Assembly: GCF_018613535.1 (NCBI RefSeq) | Contig: NZ_JAGGQB010000006.1 | Span: forward strand, 490,880 to 554,879 | DNA from: Bacillus sp. ISL-51 | GTDB taxonomy: Bacteria; Bacillota; Bacilli; Bacillales; Bacillaceae | Reading direction: 5' to 3' | DNA length: 64,000 bases | Part shown: positions 8,537 through 16,658 of the stretch, piece after piece | Layout: each line of letters opens with the position of its first letter | Numbering within the stretch: position 1 is the stretch's first letter | The notes under the pieces: model-generated | Told to the model about the DNA's origin: nothing | What the model saw: the letters and a program-made list of their open reading frames with translations, nothing else | The model's database searches: none | Position numbers and translations under genes: made by a program

Positions 8537-9496
8537 GTGAAAAGTAAAGAGTTAAACTTACATACATTGTACACGCAGCACAGCCGCGAGTCGTGGTCGG
8601 GATTCGGCGGCCACCTCTCCATTGCTGTCTCAGAGGCCGAGGCGAAGGCCGTAGAGGGGCTGAATGACTTCTTATCGGTGGAGGAAGTGGAAACGGTTTA
8701 TATTCCGCTTGTGCGTCTGCTTCATCTTCATGTGACATCTGCCGCCAGACGGAACAAGCATGTAAACGTGTTTTTGAAGCATCCCCACTCAGCGAAAATA
8801 CCGTTTATCATCGGGATTGCCGGCAGCGTTGCCGTCGGCAAAAGCACAACGGCGAGAATTTTGCAAAAGCTGCTTTCCCGTTTGCCGGACAGGCCGAAGG
8901 TGAGCCTTGTGACAACCGATGGTTTTTTGTACCCGACAGCCGAATTAAAAAAGAAAAACCTCCTGTCCAGAAAAGGATTCCCTGAGAGTTATGACGTAAA
9001 GGCGCTGCTTGAATTTCTGAATGATGTGAAGTCGGGAAAAGAGAGAGTGGAAGCCCCGGTATATTCCCACCTCACCTACGACAGGGAAGAGGGCGCTGTC
9101 GAAGTGGTGGAAGGAGCGGACATCGTCATAATAGAAGGAATCAACGTCCTGCAGTCGCCGACTTTAAAAGATGACAGGGAAAACCCCCGCATCTTTGTAT
9201 CCGATTTCTTCGATTTTTCGATTTATGTGGATGCGGAAGAAAGCCGTATTTTCACGTGGTATTTACAGCGTTTCCGCCTTCTGAGGGAAACCGCTTTTCA
9301 GGACCCTGCTTCTTATTTTCATAAATTTAAGGACTTGTCTGACGAGGAGGCGGATGCGATGGCCGCCTCCATCTGGGAGAGCGTCAACCGCCCTAATCTG
9401 TACGAAAATATTCTGCCGACGAAATTCAGGTCTGATCTGATTTTACGAAAAGGGGACGGCCATAAGGTGGAAGAGGTGTTGGTAAGAAGAGTCTGA
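8537..9496 (+). CDS. coaA: Pantothenate kinase, type I (CoaA)
   Basis: Phosphorylates pantothenate with ATP, the first and usually rate-setting step of coenzyme A synthesis. 319 residues; P-loop GSVAVGKST at residues 96-104, and conserved LVTTDGFLYP and KGFPESYD segments of the prokaryotic type I kinase. It is nearly identical to B. subtilis CoaA (YqjS). GTG 8537 gives the family N-terminus; the Shine-Dalgarno (GAGATTGG) is weak. B. subtilis also has the unrelated type III CoaX elsewhere, so this enzyme may be redundant. Confidence 0.95.
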   Translation: MKSKELNLHTLYTQHSRESWSGFGGHLSIAVSEAEAKAVEGLNDFLSVEEVETVYIPLVRLLHLHVTSAARRNKHVNVFLKHPHSAKIPFIIGIAGSVAVGKSTTARILQKLLSRLPDRPKVSLVTTDGFLYPTAELKKKNLLSRKGFPESYDVKALLEFLNDVKSGKERVEAPVYSHLTYDREEGAVEVVEGADIVIIEGINVLQSPTLKDDRENPRIFVSDFFDFSIYVDAEESRIFTWYLQRFRLLRETAFQDPASYFHKFKDLSDEEADAMAASIWESVNRPNLYENILPTKFRSDLILRKGDGHKVEEVLVRRV

Positions 9497-9522
9497 TTTG
9501 ATTTGAGGAGGGTGCGGATGCT

Positions 9523-9918
9523 ATGGTGCATCATATTGAATTGTATGTATCTGACCTGAAGGCCTCCTCGCAGTTTTGGGAGTGGTTTTTAGGTGAACTC
9601 GGTTATACGGAATTTCAAAAGTGGGACTCTGGCATCAGCTGGAAAATAGACGGATTTTATATAGTGCTTGTACAGACAAAAGAGCGTTTTTTAAAGCCGG
9701 AGTACCACAGATGCCGGGTCGGACTGAACCATCTGGCCTTTCATGCTGCATCAAGAGAGCAGGTGGACGAGATGACGGAAAAGCTGTTTGCCAGAGGCTG
9801 CCCCGTGCTTTACAGGGACCGCCATCCGTATGCGGGCGGAAGCACGCATTACGCCGTATATACGGAGGACCCGGATCGGATAAAGGTCGAATTGGCTGCT
9901 CCTGCTTCTGAACTATAA
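9523..9918 (+). CDS. yqjT: VOC (glyoxalase/bleomycin-resistance fold) protein YqjT
   Basis: A 131-residue vicinal-oxygen-chelate protein. The N-terminus VHHIELYVSDLKASSQFWEWF is the first beta-alpha-beta unit, and a second (NHLAFHAASREQVDEM) follows near residue 70. His4, His70 and Glu126 (KVELAAP) are candidate metal ligands. The reaction is unknown. RBS GAGGAGGGT precedes ATG 9523. Its last 6 nt overlap the convergent yqjU gene. Confidence 0.85.
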   Translation: MVHHIELYVSDLKASSQFWEWFLGELGYTEFQKWDSGISWKIDGFYIVLVQTKERFLKPEYHRCRVGLNHLAFHAASREQVDEMTEKLFARGCPVLYRDRHPYAGGSTHYAVYTEDPDRIKVELAAPASEL

Positions 9919-10080
9919 CTTTTCGTTTTCTTCTTTGCGGAGCGCATCAAGCTTCTTTTCGATTCTGTCTAATTGCACGCTGCGCTGCTTCAAACTTCTG
10001 AATACATAGACAACGGCAAAAAAGAAAAGGGCGGCAATGACAAACGAAAACAATTGAAAGATTACATCACCAATATTCAT
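9913..10080 (-). CDS. yqjU: Small membrane protein YqjU (DUF4083-like)
   Basis: 55 residues: MNIGDVIFQLFSF leads into one membrane helix (FVIAALFFFAVVYVF), then a basic cytoplasmic tail with coiled-coil character (LDRIEKKLDALRKEEN). This layout fits DUF4083 proteins of Bacillus; function unknown. RBS GAGGTGA precedes ATG 10080. It overlaps the end of yqjT tail to tail. It may be co-transcribed with yqjV, 46 nt upstream on the same strand. Confidence 0.8.
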   Translation of the reverse strand: MNIGDVIFQLFSFVIAALFFFAVVYVFRSLKQRSVQLDRIEKKLDALRKEENEKL

Positions 10081-10098
10081 CGTCTCACCTCGCTTTTG

Positions 10099-10129
10099 CG
10101 GCGGGCTTTTAAGAGCCCGCCTTTTTTTA
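10099..10129 (+). terminator. Terminator on the + strand for the coaA-yqjT transcript
   Basis: GCGGGCT and AGCCCGC form a stem followed by CTTTTTTT on the + strand; the minus strand lacks a T run. It would stop coaA-yqjT transcripts only after they cross the whole of antisense yqjU. Confidence 0.75.
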
Positions 10130-11353
10130 CAGCGGTTTTTCCATTTCCGGCGTGCTGTGAGCGGCTGTCCTCACTTGCCGGTAAGCCAATGCTAAAAGCG
10201 GCATGCCGAGAAGCGTCACTCCCGCAAGAACGGAAAAAATCAGGGACGGATGATCTGGACCGAATAAATCAATGCACACTCCTCCGGCCCACGGTCCGAT
10301 TACGTTGCCAAGCTGCGAAAAACCCATCGCTCCGAAATACGTTCCTTTCATATCCGGTTTGGCAATGCGGTCGACAAACAGATCCATCATTGAAAACAGA
10401 AGCACCTCTCCGACCGTAAACAGTATCACAATCACCACAAGGGAAGAAAGACTATGAGAAATTGTGAAAATGAGCAGACTTGCGCTGATCATCACGTTGC
10501 CGAGCATAATCGAAAACAGCGGCGGAAACCGCTTGGCGGCATGGACGATCGGGTATTGCGTCACCAATACCACCACAGCGTTTAATGTCAGCATATACCC
10601 GAACAGCTTTGCTCCGTTTTCAATAAACGGGCTCTCTGCCATATATTGAGGAAAAGTGGAGCTTAATTGCGAATACCCAAACGCAGATAAAATGATTCCG
10701 GCGAGGGCGATTGTAAACAGCCGATCGTTTTTTGCAGTGAAAAAAGCCTCCCGGACGGTGATTCCATTTACACGGGCTCCCGTTCCGGCCGGGTGTTTTT
10801 TAAACTGGATGAACAGCATCAGCCCGTACAGTGCGTAAATGACCGCGGGCGCGAGAAACGGCGCGGTGGAATGCGACGAGCCGAGATACAATCCGAGGAG
10901 CGGGCCGAACACAACGCCGATATTGATGGCCGTATATCTTAAATTAAAGACAAGCAATCTCGTTTCTTCTTTTGTCATAGCGGATAACAGAGCCTTTGAG
11001 GACGGCTCGAACAAAGCTTTACATAGCCCGTTTAAAGCATTCATTACTATGAAAATCCAAATGTGGGATGCGAGCGCAAAACCGGCGAATACAAATGTCC
11101 AGCCGAAGATGGCTGCGAGCATCACCTTTTCTCTGCCGAGTTTGTCTGATATATACCCGCCGTAAAAACTGGCCAATATGCCGACTAACGAGCTCACGGC
11201 AATGACAAGCCCCGCAAATGAGGCTGATGCTCCCTTTTCGGCTGTTAAATATATCGCCAAAAAAGGGATGCTCATTGACGTAGACATGCGGCCGAAGATG
11301 GTTCCGATAATAATGGTCCAACTGATGGGATGAATCTCTCTCCATTTTTTCAT
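10127..11353 (-). CDS. yqjV: MFS transporter YqjV
   Basis: A 408-residue major facilitator with about 12 hydrophobic segments. The cytoplasmic loop 2-3 motif is GGYISDKLGREKVML, the usual MFS motif A (GxxxDRxGRR type), and the N-terminal half has the drug-H+ antiporter look. Substrate unknown. The start is ATG 11353 with GAGAGAAAC upstream. It is the upstream partner of yqjU. B. subtilis has the same gene in this place. Confidence 0.88.
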   Translation of the reverse strand: MKKWREIHPISWTIIIGTIFGRMSTSMSIPFLAIYLTAEKGASASFAGLVIAVSSLVGILASFYGGYISDKLGREKVMLAAIFGWTFVFAGFALASHIWIFIVMNALNGLCKALFEPSSKALLSAMTKEETRLLVFNLRYTAINIGVVFGPLLGLYLGSSHSTAPFLAPAVIYALYGLMLFIQFKKHPAGTGARVNGITVREAFFTAKNDRLFTIALAGIILSAFGYSQLSSTFPQYMAESPFIENGAKLFGYMLTLNAVVVLVTQYPIVHAAKRFPPLFSIMLGNVMISASLLIFTISHSLSSLVVIVILFTVGEVLLFSMMDLFVDRIAKPDMKGTYFGAMGFSQLGNVIGPWAGGVCIDLFGPDHPSLIFSVLAGVTLLGMPLLALAYRQVRTAAHSTPEMEKPL

Positions 11354-11443
11354 CTGTTTCTCTCCTGTATGTCATCTTTCTCTATCATACAAGAAAAAAT
11401 TTCCTCTTCCAATCAAAAAAGAATCCAGAACAGTTTCACAGAG

Positions 11444-11921
11444 CTATTTTCTGAGAATGAACAGCTTTTGCAGAGGACTGACAATGACCTTTGACACCAC
11501 TAGCAGCATCCCGATAATGCCTGCAAACTTATCGGCGGCAAGCAAAAGAAAAATGATAGTCAGCGGATAGAATCGCCAGTTTCTGGGTGCTCTGAATTTG
11601 TCCGATCCAGTTTTCAGCCTGTGCGGTCACTCTGGAAATGATCTATAAAGTTTGCAAGCCGTAAAGAGAAAGAGCGCAAAAAGTCCGCCCGCAAAAATCG
11701 CTAAAACGGCGATTCCTTTCGGCAGCTCTGCTCCCGTTTGAAGCAGCCGGACGAGCGGACGGCATAAAGTAAAGGGCGTCAGATAACACAATGGGCGAAA
11801 CAAGGTTTTTAAGAGTAATGATAATAGGCAAAAACAAAAAATCTATTAATGTTCCGAGATAAATAATGAGACATAACAAAAGAACGGCATAACCGATTTT
11901 GAAATAGGGCCCGACAGGCAC
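11444..11921 (-). pseudogene. Decayed AI-2E family transporter
   Basis: Three pieces of one membrane protein lie in order on the minus strand. From GTG 11921: FKIGYAVLLLCLIIYLGTL...PIVLSDALYFM, the first two helices of AI-2E (YueF/YrrI-like) permeases. A one-base insertion after FM (near 11763) shifts the frame to RPLVRLLQTG...GIAVLAIF, which ends at a stop near 11632. The end of the protein then reappears (YPLTIIFLLLAADKFAGIIG..SKVIVSPLQKLF, stop at 11444-11446). About 200 central residues are missing. At least one frameshift and one internal deletion make it non-functional. Assignment is by memory of the family. Confidence 0.75.
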
Positions 11922-11995
11922 ACACTTGCACCATGCAATCTGAAAGGTTCACCCCCGAACGATTCCTTATTGCCCGGCGCATAAACGTGTACCTG

Positions 11996-12205
11996 TCAGG
12001 AAAACTGCCCTTGATTGGTGACATAATCATAAATAATATCCTCTACATGGGCATGGAGATCCTCATCGGGCTCTTCGTTTCTTCTCTCTTCCAAGGCTTT
12101 TTTTAAGCTTTGCTTTTCATACGGGCTCAGCGGGTCTGTTGCCACATTCCGCCCATACTGGCGGAGAGCCTGTCCCATCATTTTTTCTATAAATTGATCC
12201 ATCAT
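11996..12205 (-). CDS. yqzH: Small conserved protein YqzH
   Basis: 69 residues, soluble and acidic toward the C-terminus, with an amphipathic helical pattern (FIEKMMGQALRQYGR, then SLKKALEERRNEE and HVEDIIYDYV). It matches my memory of B. subtilis YqzH in length and place; function unknown. AGGAGAG precedes ATG 12205, and a second ATG follows at once. No partner is obvious: the AI-2E remnant lies downstream and yqjX upstream on the same strand. Confidence 0.78.
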   Translation of the reverse strand: MMDQFIEKMMGQALRQYGRNVATDPLSPYEKQSLKKALEERRNEEPDEDLHAHVEDIIYDYVTNQGQFS

Positions 12206-12308
12206 TTACTCTCCTATTCTTATGATTCGCCTTTATTCTACTAGATATGATGCCATTCTCACACCCTTGTATCATCATATTTTCTGTCAGGCTAATACCG
12301 CTTTTTAG

Positions 12309-12653
12309 TTATTCCAATTCGACTGATATGATACGGTGAAAAGGTAAAGTTAACGCATCTTCATCGTTGATGATTTTTAAGCGTTTTTCATGGTGCATCA
12401 CTTGCTTTATCCACCCCCAAAACCGGAGCGGGCCTTGAGCTGAGGCATAGGTGACCATAATGGCTCTGTCCTCTTCGATCGACTTTGTGATGATGCAATT
12501 CATATCGTTCGTTTGATCCTCGCTCAGCTCCGGGAACCGGAATTCCTCTTCTTTTCGTTTTTTGGCAAGCAGCTGTTCTCTGTGCTCGGGCAGCATCATT
12601 CGGCTTGATTCCCACATGACATTATACCCGGGCGTTAATTTATTCGGATTCAT
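12309..12653 (-). CDS. yqjX: YolD-like protein YqjX
   Basis: 114 residues of the YolD family, small proteins usually encoded after a Y-family polymerase of the UvrX/YqjW type. The typical N-terminus (MNPNKLTPGYNVMWESSRMMLPEH) is followed by a beta-rich domain ending in LPFHRIISVELE. The molecular role is not established. GAGGTGG lies 5 nt before ATG 12653; a GTG at 12662 falls inside that Shine-Dalgarno and is rejected. It starts 14 nt after the yqjW stop, so the LexA box upstream of yqjW should control both genes. Confidence 0.88.
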   Translation of the reverse strand: MNPNKLTPGYNVMWESSRMMLPEHREQLLAKKRKEEEFRFPELSEDQTNDMNCIITKSIEEDRAIMVTYASAQGPLRFWGWIKQVMHHEKRLKIINDEDALTLPFHRIISVELE

Positions 12654-12667
12654 GTATACCACCTCGA

Positions 12668-13894
12668 TTATTTGTAATGCCCGCCGATTTTTTCAGCCCG
12701 GTGATAAGCCTGGCCGGCTTCAGTAAGAGAGGCGGCGTGAAGCAGCGCCGCGGGGCCGTATCGTTCGTGAATATCATCCAATACTTTGCCGAGGCTGATC
12801 TTTTTCTCCTGGGCATCAAACAGGCTCAGCTGAAAATAATGGCAGGGCTCAAGCTGGGAGAGGGCGACTCCGGCGCTTCGGACGGGCTCGCCGTTCCAAT
12901 GCTCGCGAAAAAGCTTGACCGCCTCTTTGAAAATATCCATTCCGACATTTGTTGGAGAAGCGAGCTTTCTTTGTCTGTGAAACCCTGTGGGGAAATCAAA
13001 ATCAGCGCCTCTGATGCTTACGGAAACTGTATGGCCGATATATTGTTTAAAGCGGGCGCGGCGGGCCACTTCTTCGCTTAACTCAAGTAAAATGACTTTA
13101 ATATCCTCAAAGCTGCAGTAGTCCCTCGGGAGAGTCATGTTATGGCCGACCGCTTTTTGCCGGCTGTGCGTGTTTACGGTGACAGGTGAGGGATCAATGC
13201 CGTGCGCTGTCCGCTGAAGCAGTTCGCCGTTAATTCCCCAGCGCTTTTTCAGCAGTTCGGGAGGGTGCTCGGCAAGACCGCCAATCGTGCTGATGCCCAT
13301 TCGTCTTAAATTGTGTTCCATCCGTTTTCCGACGCCGAATAGTTTTCCGACCGGCAGAGTCCACAGATCCTGCTGGATGTTTGACAGATCCAATCTGTGA
13401 ATGCCTGACGCATTTTTCTTGGCAAAATGGTCGCAAGCCATTTTCGCGAGCACTTTATTCGGCCCGATGCCGACGCGGGCATAAATGCCAAATTCATTCA
13501 TAATCGCCGTTTGAATGCTTTTGGCAATGGTAAAAGGATCGCCGAACAGCCTCTTGCTTCCGGTCACATCGAGAAACTGCTCATCTATGGAGTAGGGCTC
13601 AACCAGATCTGTATACCGCTCAAGCAGCTCGGTAATCATGACGGACACGTCAATATACCGCTGCATCCGCGGGCGGACAATGACGGCATCCGGACATTTG
13701 GTTTGCGCTTCCCACAGCCGTTCAGCGTTTTTTACGCCGAATTGTTTGGCAAGCGGACAGGCTGCAAGCACGACGCCGCTGCGCCTTGCTGGATCTCCCG
13801 AGACAATCACGGGCCGGCTTTTGAGATGAGGCGCCTCCGCTTTTTCAACAGACGCGTAAAATGATTCCATATCCACAAGAAGGATCTCAGTCAT
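12668..13894 (-). CDS. yqjW: Y-family DNA polymerase YqjW (PolY2)
   Basis: Translesion DNA polymerase that copies damaged templates with low fidelity. 408 residues: catalytic acidic residues in LLVDMESFYASVE (Asp8 region) and YSIDEQFLDVTG (the SxDE motif), then a thumb with a helix-hairpin-helix (KLFGVGKRMEHNLRRMGI) and the little-finger domain. QLSLFD near the C-terminus resembles a beta-clamp binding peptide. GGTGG precedes ATG 13894. First gene of an SOS operon with yqjX. It is the PolY2/UvrX type, distinct from DinB-like PolY1 (yqjH) elsewhere in B. subtilis. Confidence 0.94.
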   Translation of the reverse strand: MTEILLVDMESFYASVEKAEAPHLKSRPVIVSGDPARRSGVVLAACPLAKQFGVKNAERLWEAQTKCPDAVIVRPRMQRYIDVSVMITELLERYTDLVEPYSIDEQFLDVTGSKRLFGDPFTIAKSIQTAIMNEFGIYARVGIGPNKVLAKMACDHFAKKNASGIHRLDLSNIQQDLWTLPVGKLFGVGKRMEHNLRRMGISTIGGLAEHPPELLKKRWGINGELLQRTAHGIDPSPVTVNTHSRQKAVGHNMTLPRDYCSFEDIKVILLELSEEVARRARFKQYIGHTVSVSIRGADFDFPTGFHRQRKLASPTNVGMDIFKEAVKLFREHWNGEPVRSAGVALSQLEPCHYFQLSLFDAQEKKISLGKVLDDIHERYGPAALLHAASLTEAGQAYHRAEKIGGHYK

Positions 13895-13910
13895 AAAAAA
13901 ACCACCTTTA

Positions 13911-13924
13911 GGAACACTTGTTCT
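13911..13924 (-). promoter_or_regulatory. LexA (DinR) box upstream of yqjW-yqjX
   Basis: Minus strand AGAACAAGTGTTCC fits the Bacillus SOS operator (CGAAC-N4-GTTCG) with both GAAC and GTTC half-sites kept. It lies about 17 nt before the yqjW start, where LexA would block transcription until DNA damage. Confidence 0.85.
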
Positions 13925-14175
13925 ATTTTTATTGTATCCGAAGTATGACGGCGTTTATACTGGTAAATAGTTCTTCGGATGGGATAAAGAAAAGAAGCTG
14001 TAAACCGCTGTTATTTCGATGTTTATCTTTTTTCTTTCTCAGGCCGGTCTATCGGACTGCTTTTTTCCTGAAAAGAAAACATTTACAATTACTAACAACC
14101 CACATATAATTTTTTATATTCCAGTAAAAAGAGCTGACATTCATTTTGCCGGGCGAAAAGGAGAGTCAATTGACA

Positions 14176-14646
14176 ATGGACATTCGAACAATCACGTCTG
14201 AAGACTATGAAATGGTTACGTCTGTTTTGAATGAATGGTGGGGCGGCAGACAGATAAAAGAAAAACTGCCGCGTTTGTTTTTTGAACATTTTCAGGACAC
14301 AAGCTTTATTACGTACGGCCAGGAGGGAATGACCGGTTTTTTAATCGGGTTTCAGTCACAATCAGATCCTGAGACAGCCTACATTCATTTTTCAGGTGTG
14401 CACCCTGATTTCAGAAAAATGCAAATTGGGAAACAGCTCTATGACCGATTTATTGAAACGGTTAAAGAAAGAGGCTGCACAAAAGTCAATTGCGTCACGG
14501 CGCCTGTCAATAAAGTGTCAATTGCTTATCATACAAAATTAGGATTCGAGGTTGAAAAAGGCACCAAAACCGTAAACGGAATCCCTGTTTTTGCGAATTA
14601 CGACGGTTCGGGTCAAGACCGGGTTCTGTTTGTGAAGCACATTTAG
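14176..14646 (+). CDS. yqjY: GNAT acetyltransferase YqjY
   Basis: A 156-residue GCN5-related N-acetyltransferase. The acetyl-CoA loop is in [18 protein letters not shown] (the R/Q-x-x-G-x-G/A position reads RKMQIGKQ), and the C-terminal AYHTKLGF is the usual motif B. The acceptor is unknown. ATG 14176 is chosen from relatives; GGAGAG lies 10 nt upstream and a TTG lies two codons before. First gene of a tight run yqjY-yqjZ-yqkA-yqkB-yqkC. The 250-nt interval before it holds no gene that I can support. Confidence 0.88.
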   Translation: MDIRTITSEDYEMVTSVLNEWWGGRQIKEKLPRLFFEHFQDTSFITYGQEGMTGFLIGFQSQSDPETAYIHFSGVHPDFRKMQIGKQLYDRFIETVKERGCTKVNCVTAPVNKVSIAYHTKLGFEVEKGTKTVNGIPVFANYDGSGQDRVLFVKHI

Positions 14647-14660
14647 AGAGGAGGCGGAGT

Positions 14661-15005
14661 ATGAGTTTTTTAGCCAATACGCCGGAGCCGCCTTATTATG
14701 CGGTCATTTTTTCATCAATAAAGGGAAAATATGATGAAGAATATGAGAATACGGCAGAGCGGATGATGCTTTTGGCAAGCGGACAGCCGGGCTTTTTAGG
14801 CGTTGAAAGCGTCCGGGAGGAAAACGGGCGCGGCATCACCGTTTCCTACTGGGACAGCATGGATGCGATTAAGCGGTGGAAAGACCATACTGACCATCAA
14901 ACGGCGAAACAAAAAGGGAGAAGTACCTGGTATGAATCATATGCCGTCCGCATTACGAAGGCGGAGTCACAGCGGGTTTTTGCGCCAAAAGGAGCAGAAG
15001 GTTGA
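14661..15005 (+). CDS. yqjZ: Antibiotic biosynthesis monooxygenase-domain protein YqjZ
   Basis: 114 residues of the ABM/dimeric alpha-beta barrel fold: YYAVIFSSIKGKYDEEYENTAERM, then FLGVESVR and VSYWDSMDAIKRWKDH. This is the family of HmoB and YgiN; it may act on a heme or quinone-like substrate, but no function is shown. RBS GAGGAGGCGG precedes ATG 14661. The stop overlaps the yqkA start by 4 nt, which points to coupled translation. Confidence 0.87.
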   Translation: MSFLANTPEPPYYAVIFSSIKGKYDEEYENTAERMMLLASGQPGFLGVESVREENGRGITVSYWDSMDAIKRWKDHTDHQTAKQKGRSTWYESYAVRITKAESQRVFAPKGAEG

Positions 15006-15973
15006 TTACATTTTTACCGCATACACAAGAACAGACGGCGCGGGAAATTGTGGCGGTTCAGCGCTGCTCATATCAAAAAGAAGCCGAGCTGATCGGATTT
15101 TTCGGCATTCCGGCTCTGCATGAGACAGAAACCGATGTAAAACGATCACAGGAAACGTTTGCCGGCTTTAGAGAAAAGGAACAGCTCCTCGGCGTCATTT
15201 CGTATGAAAAAAAAGGGCATCAACTTGTCATATGCCGGCTGACGGTGCATCCGTCCGGCTTTAGAAAAGGAATCGGGAGGGCGCTTGTTCAATTTGTGAT
15301 AGACATGAATGTAGACGCTGAAACAATAGAAGTGACAACAGCCAAAGACAATACCCCGGCAGTCTCTCTCTATCTAAGGGCCGGATTCACAGAAACAAAA
15401 CAGATCGAGGCGGCAGAAGGACTGACACTCTCGGTTTTTCAGCTCTGTCCGAAAAGAAAAGTGGAAGTCATTCCGTATCAGCCTGAGTGGAGAGCGATGT
15501 TTAACAAAGAAAAAGCGAATCTGATTCAGGTCTTCGGCTCAGCCCTCCGATCTGTCAGCCACATCGGAAGCACCTCCATCCCCAATATGGCCGCAAAGCC
15601 TGTCATTGATATAGTAGCAGAGGTCGATAACATCCATGCCGCGGACCGTTATTGTCCGCAGATGCAAGCACTCGGCTATGAAGCAAAAGGGGAAAACGGG
15701 ATCAAGGACCGGCGCTTTTTTCAAAAGGGAGGCAATCAGCGCACGCACCATGTTCACATATATGAATCCGGGCATCCGGAAATCAAGCGGCATCTGCTGT
15801 TCAGGGATTATCTCACTGCCTGCCCCGGGCAAGCCGCAGAATATATAAAGCTGAAACGGCAGCTCGCCGATACATACCCGGACGATATTTCAAAGTATAT
15901 CGAAGGGAAAAATGAATGGATCAAGGCTGCTGAACAAAGGGCGAAAAGCTGGGAAGCAGACGGCTGTAAATGA
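15002..15973 (+). CDS. yqkA: Two-domain protein YqkA: GNAT acetyltransferase plus GrpB (UPF0157)
   Basis: 323 residues. Residues 1-150 form a GNAT domain (LTVHPSGFRKGIGRALVQFVID, then AVSLYLRAGF). Residues 155-320 form a GrpB/UPF0157 domain of the nucleotidyltransferase fold (VEVIPYQPEWRAMF, GSTSIPNMAAKPVIDI, HHVHIYESG). The GSTS and D(I)V pattern matches that fold's active site, but the reaction is unknown. The start is TTG 15002, with AAAAGGAG 10 nt before. It overlaps yqjZ by 4 nt. Confidence 0.9.
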   Translation: MITFLPHTQEQTAREIVAVQRCSYQKEAELIGFFGIPALHETETDVKRSQETFAGFREKEQLLGVISYEKKGHQLVICRLTVHPSGFRKGIGRALVQFVIDMNVDAETIEVTTAKDNTPAVSLYLRAGFTETKQIEAAEGLTLSVFQLCPKRKVEVIPYQPEWRAMFNKEKANLIQVFGSALRSVSHIGSTSIPNMAAKPVIDIVAEVDNIHAADRYCPQMQALGYEAKGENGIKDRRFFQKGGNQRTHHVHIYESGHPEIKRHLLFRDYLTACPGQAAEYIKLKRQLADTYPDDISKYIEGKNEWIKAAEQRAKSWEADGCK

Positions 15974-16043
15974 AACAGAAACGGTGCATCCAGCCGTGCG
16001 GTATGCTACAATGGCGAAAATGAAAAAAACGGGGGATCACCTT

Positions 16044-16406
16044 ATGCAAATACATGTGACCGATGCGGCCAAACAAACGCTCCAGCCGGCGATGGATGCC
16101 AACCCGGGAAAAAAAGCTCAGCTCCGTTTCGATGCTGAAGGCTGCGGCTGCGCCGTAAGCGGCGTGCCGACAATCTGGCTGGCGGAAGAATTAACGGGAG
16201 AATGTGAACGCATTGAAACAAACGGGCTCCCGCTTTATATCCAAACCTCACAAAAAGTGTTTTTTGACGAGGAAATGACAATCGATTACAATGAAAAGGC
16301 AAAAACGCTGGCCTTAAAAAGCCCGGCGCAGATGCTGAGCCCGAGAATGAGTATATTAGTAAAGCAGGGAGAAAGCGAAAGTGGATCAAAAGCTGAAAGC
16401 CATTAA
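16044..16406 (+). CDS. yqkB: HesB/IscA-like protein YqkB
   Basis: 120 residues of the HesB-like fold ([17 protein letters not shown]...). The Cys pattern GCGCAVSG is in the middle rather than the three-Cys IscA layout, so iron-sulfur carrier activity is uncertain. GGGGGATCACC precedes ATG 16044; an upstream in-frame extension overlapping yqkA is rejected because it lacks this ribosome site. The last 26 nt overlap yqkC. Confidence 0.85.
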   Translation: MQIHVTDAAKQTLQPAMDANPGKKAQLRFDAEGCGCAVSGVPTIWLAEELTGECERIETNGLPLYIQTSQKVFFDEEMTIDYNEKAKTLALKSPAQMLSPRMSILVKQGESESGSKAESH

Positions 16407-16620
16407 ACAAACAGCACAGCATAAAACGTGGGTATCCTTCCTGAATAAAAATCACCCGTACAGCCTGCTGCACTGGTCTATCGGAGGCGCCGAAGCCGTT
16501 CAGAAGGATGTCTGGCTGCTTCAGGATGAAATGACCTTTGAAGCCCAGGAGTTTACGACAATAGATCTTGCCATTGACTGGATCGGGGAGCATATGGACG
16601 GAATTACCGACGTTTTATGA
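16381..16620 (+). CDS. yqkC: Conserved protein YqkC, function unknown
   Basis: 79 residues, starting at GTG 16381 inside the end of yqkB (GGGAGAAAG lies 5 nt upstream), so translation is probably coupled. Contains SWLLQ-type aromatic patches ([29 protein letters not shown]) and an acidic end. Position and size match B. subtilis yqkC. No known domain is recognised. Confidence 0.82.
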   Translation: MDQKLKAIKQTAQHKTWVSFLNKNHPYSLLHWSIGGAEAVQKDVWLLQDEMTFEAQEFTTIDLAIDWIGEHMDGITDVL

Positions 16621-16624
16621 CGGG

Positions 16625-16658
16625 AAGCGAAAGAACAGAATCGTTCTTTCGCTTTTTT
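16625..16658. terminator. Terminator after yqkC
   Basis: AAGCGAAAGAAC pairs with GTTCTTTCGCTT around a short AGAATC loop, followed by TTTT; convergent yqkD ends at its edge. Confidence 0.85.

Noticed and set aside
8292..8738. A 148-codon minus-strand frame across the dsdA-coaA junction
   Set aside because: Covers the ends of two certain genes and has a low-complexity Arg/Pro/Ser composition typical of an antisense shadow.
9973..10419. A 148-codon + strand frame over yqjU and yqjV
   Set aside because: Runs antisense to two supported genes and crosses an intrinsic terminator.
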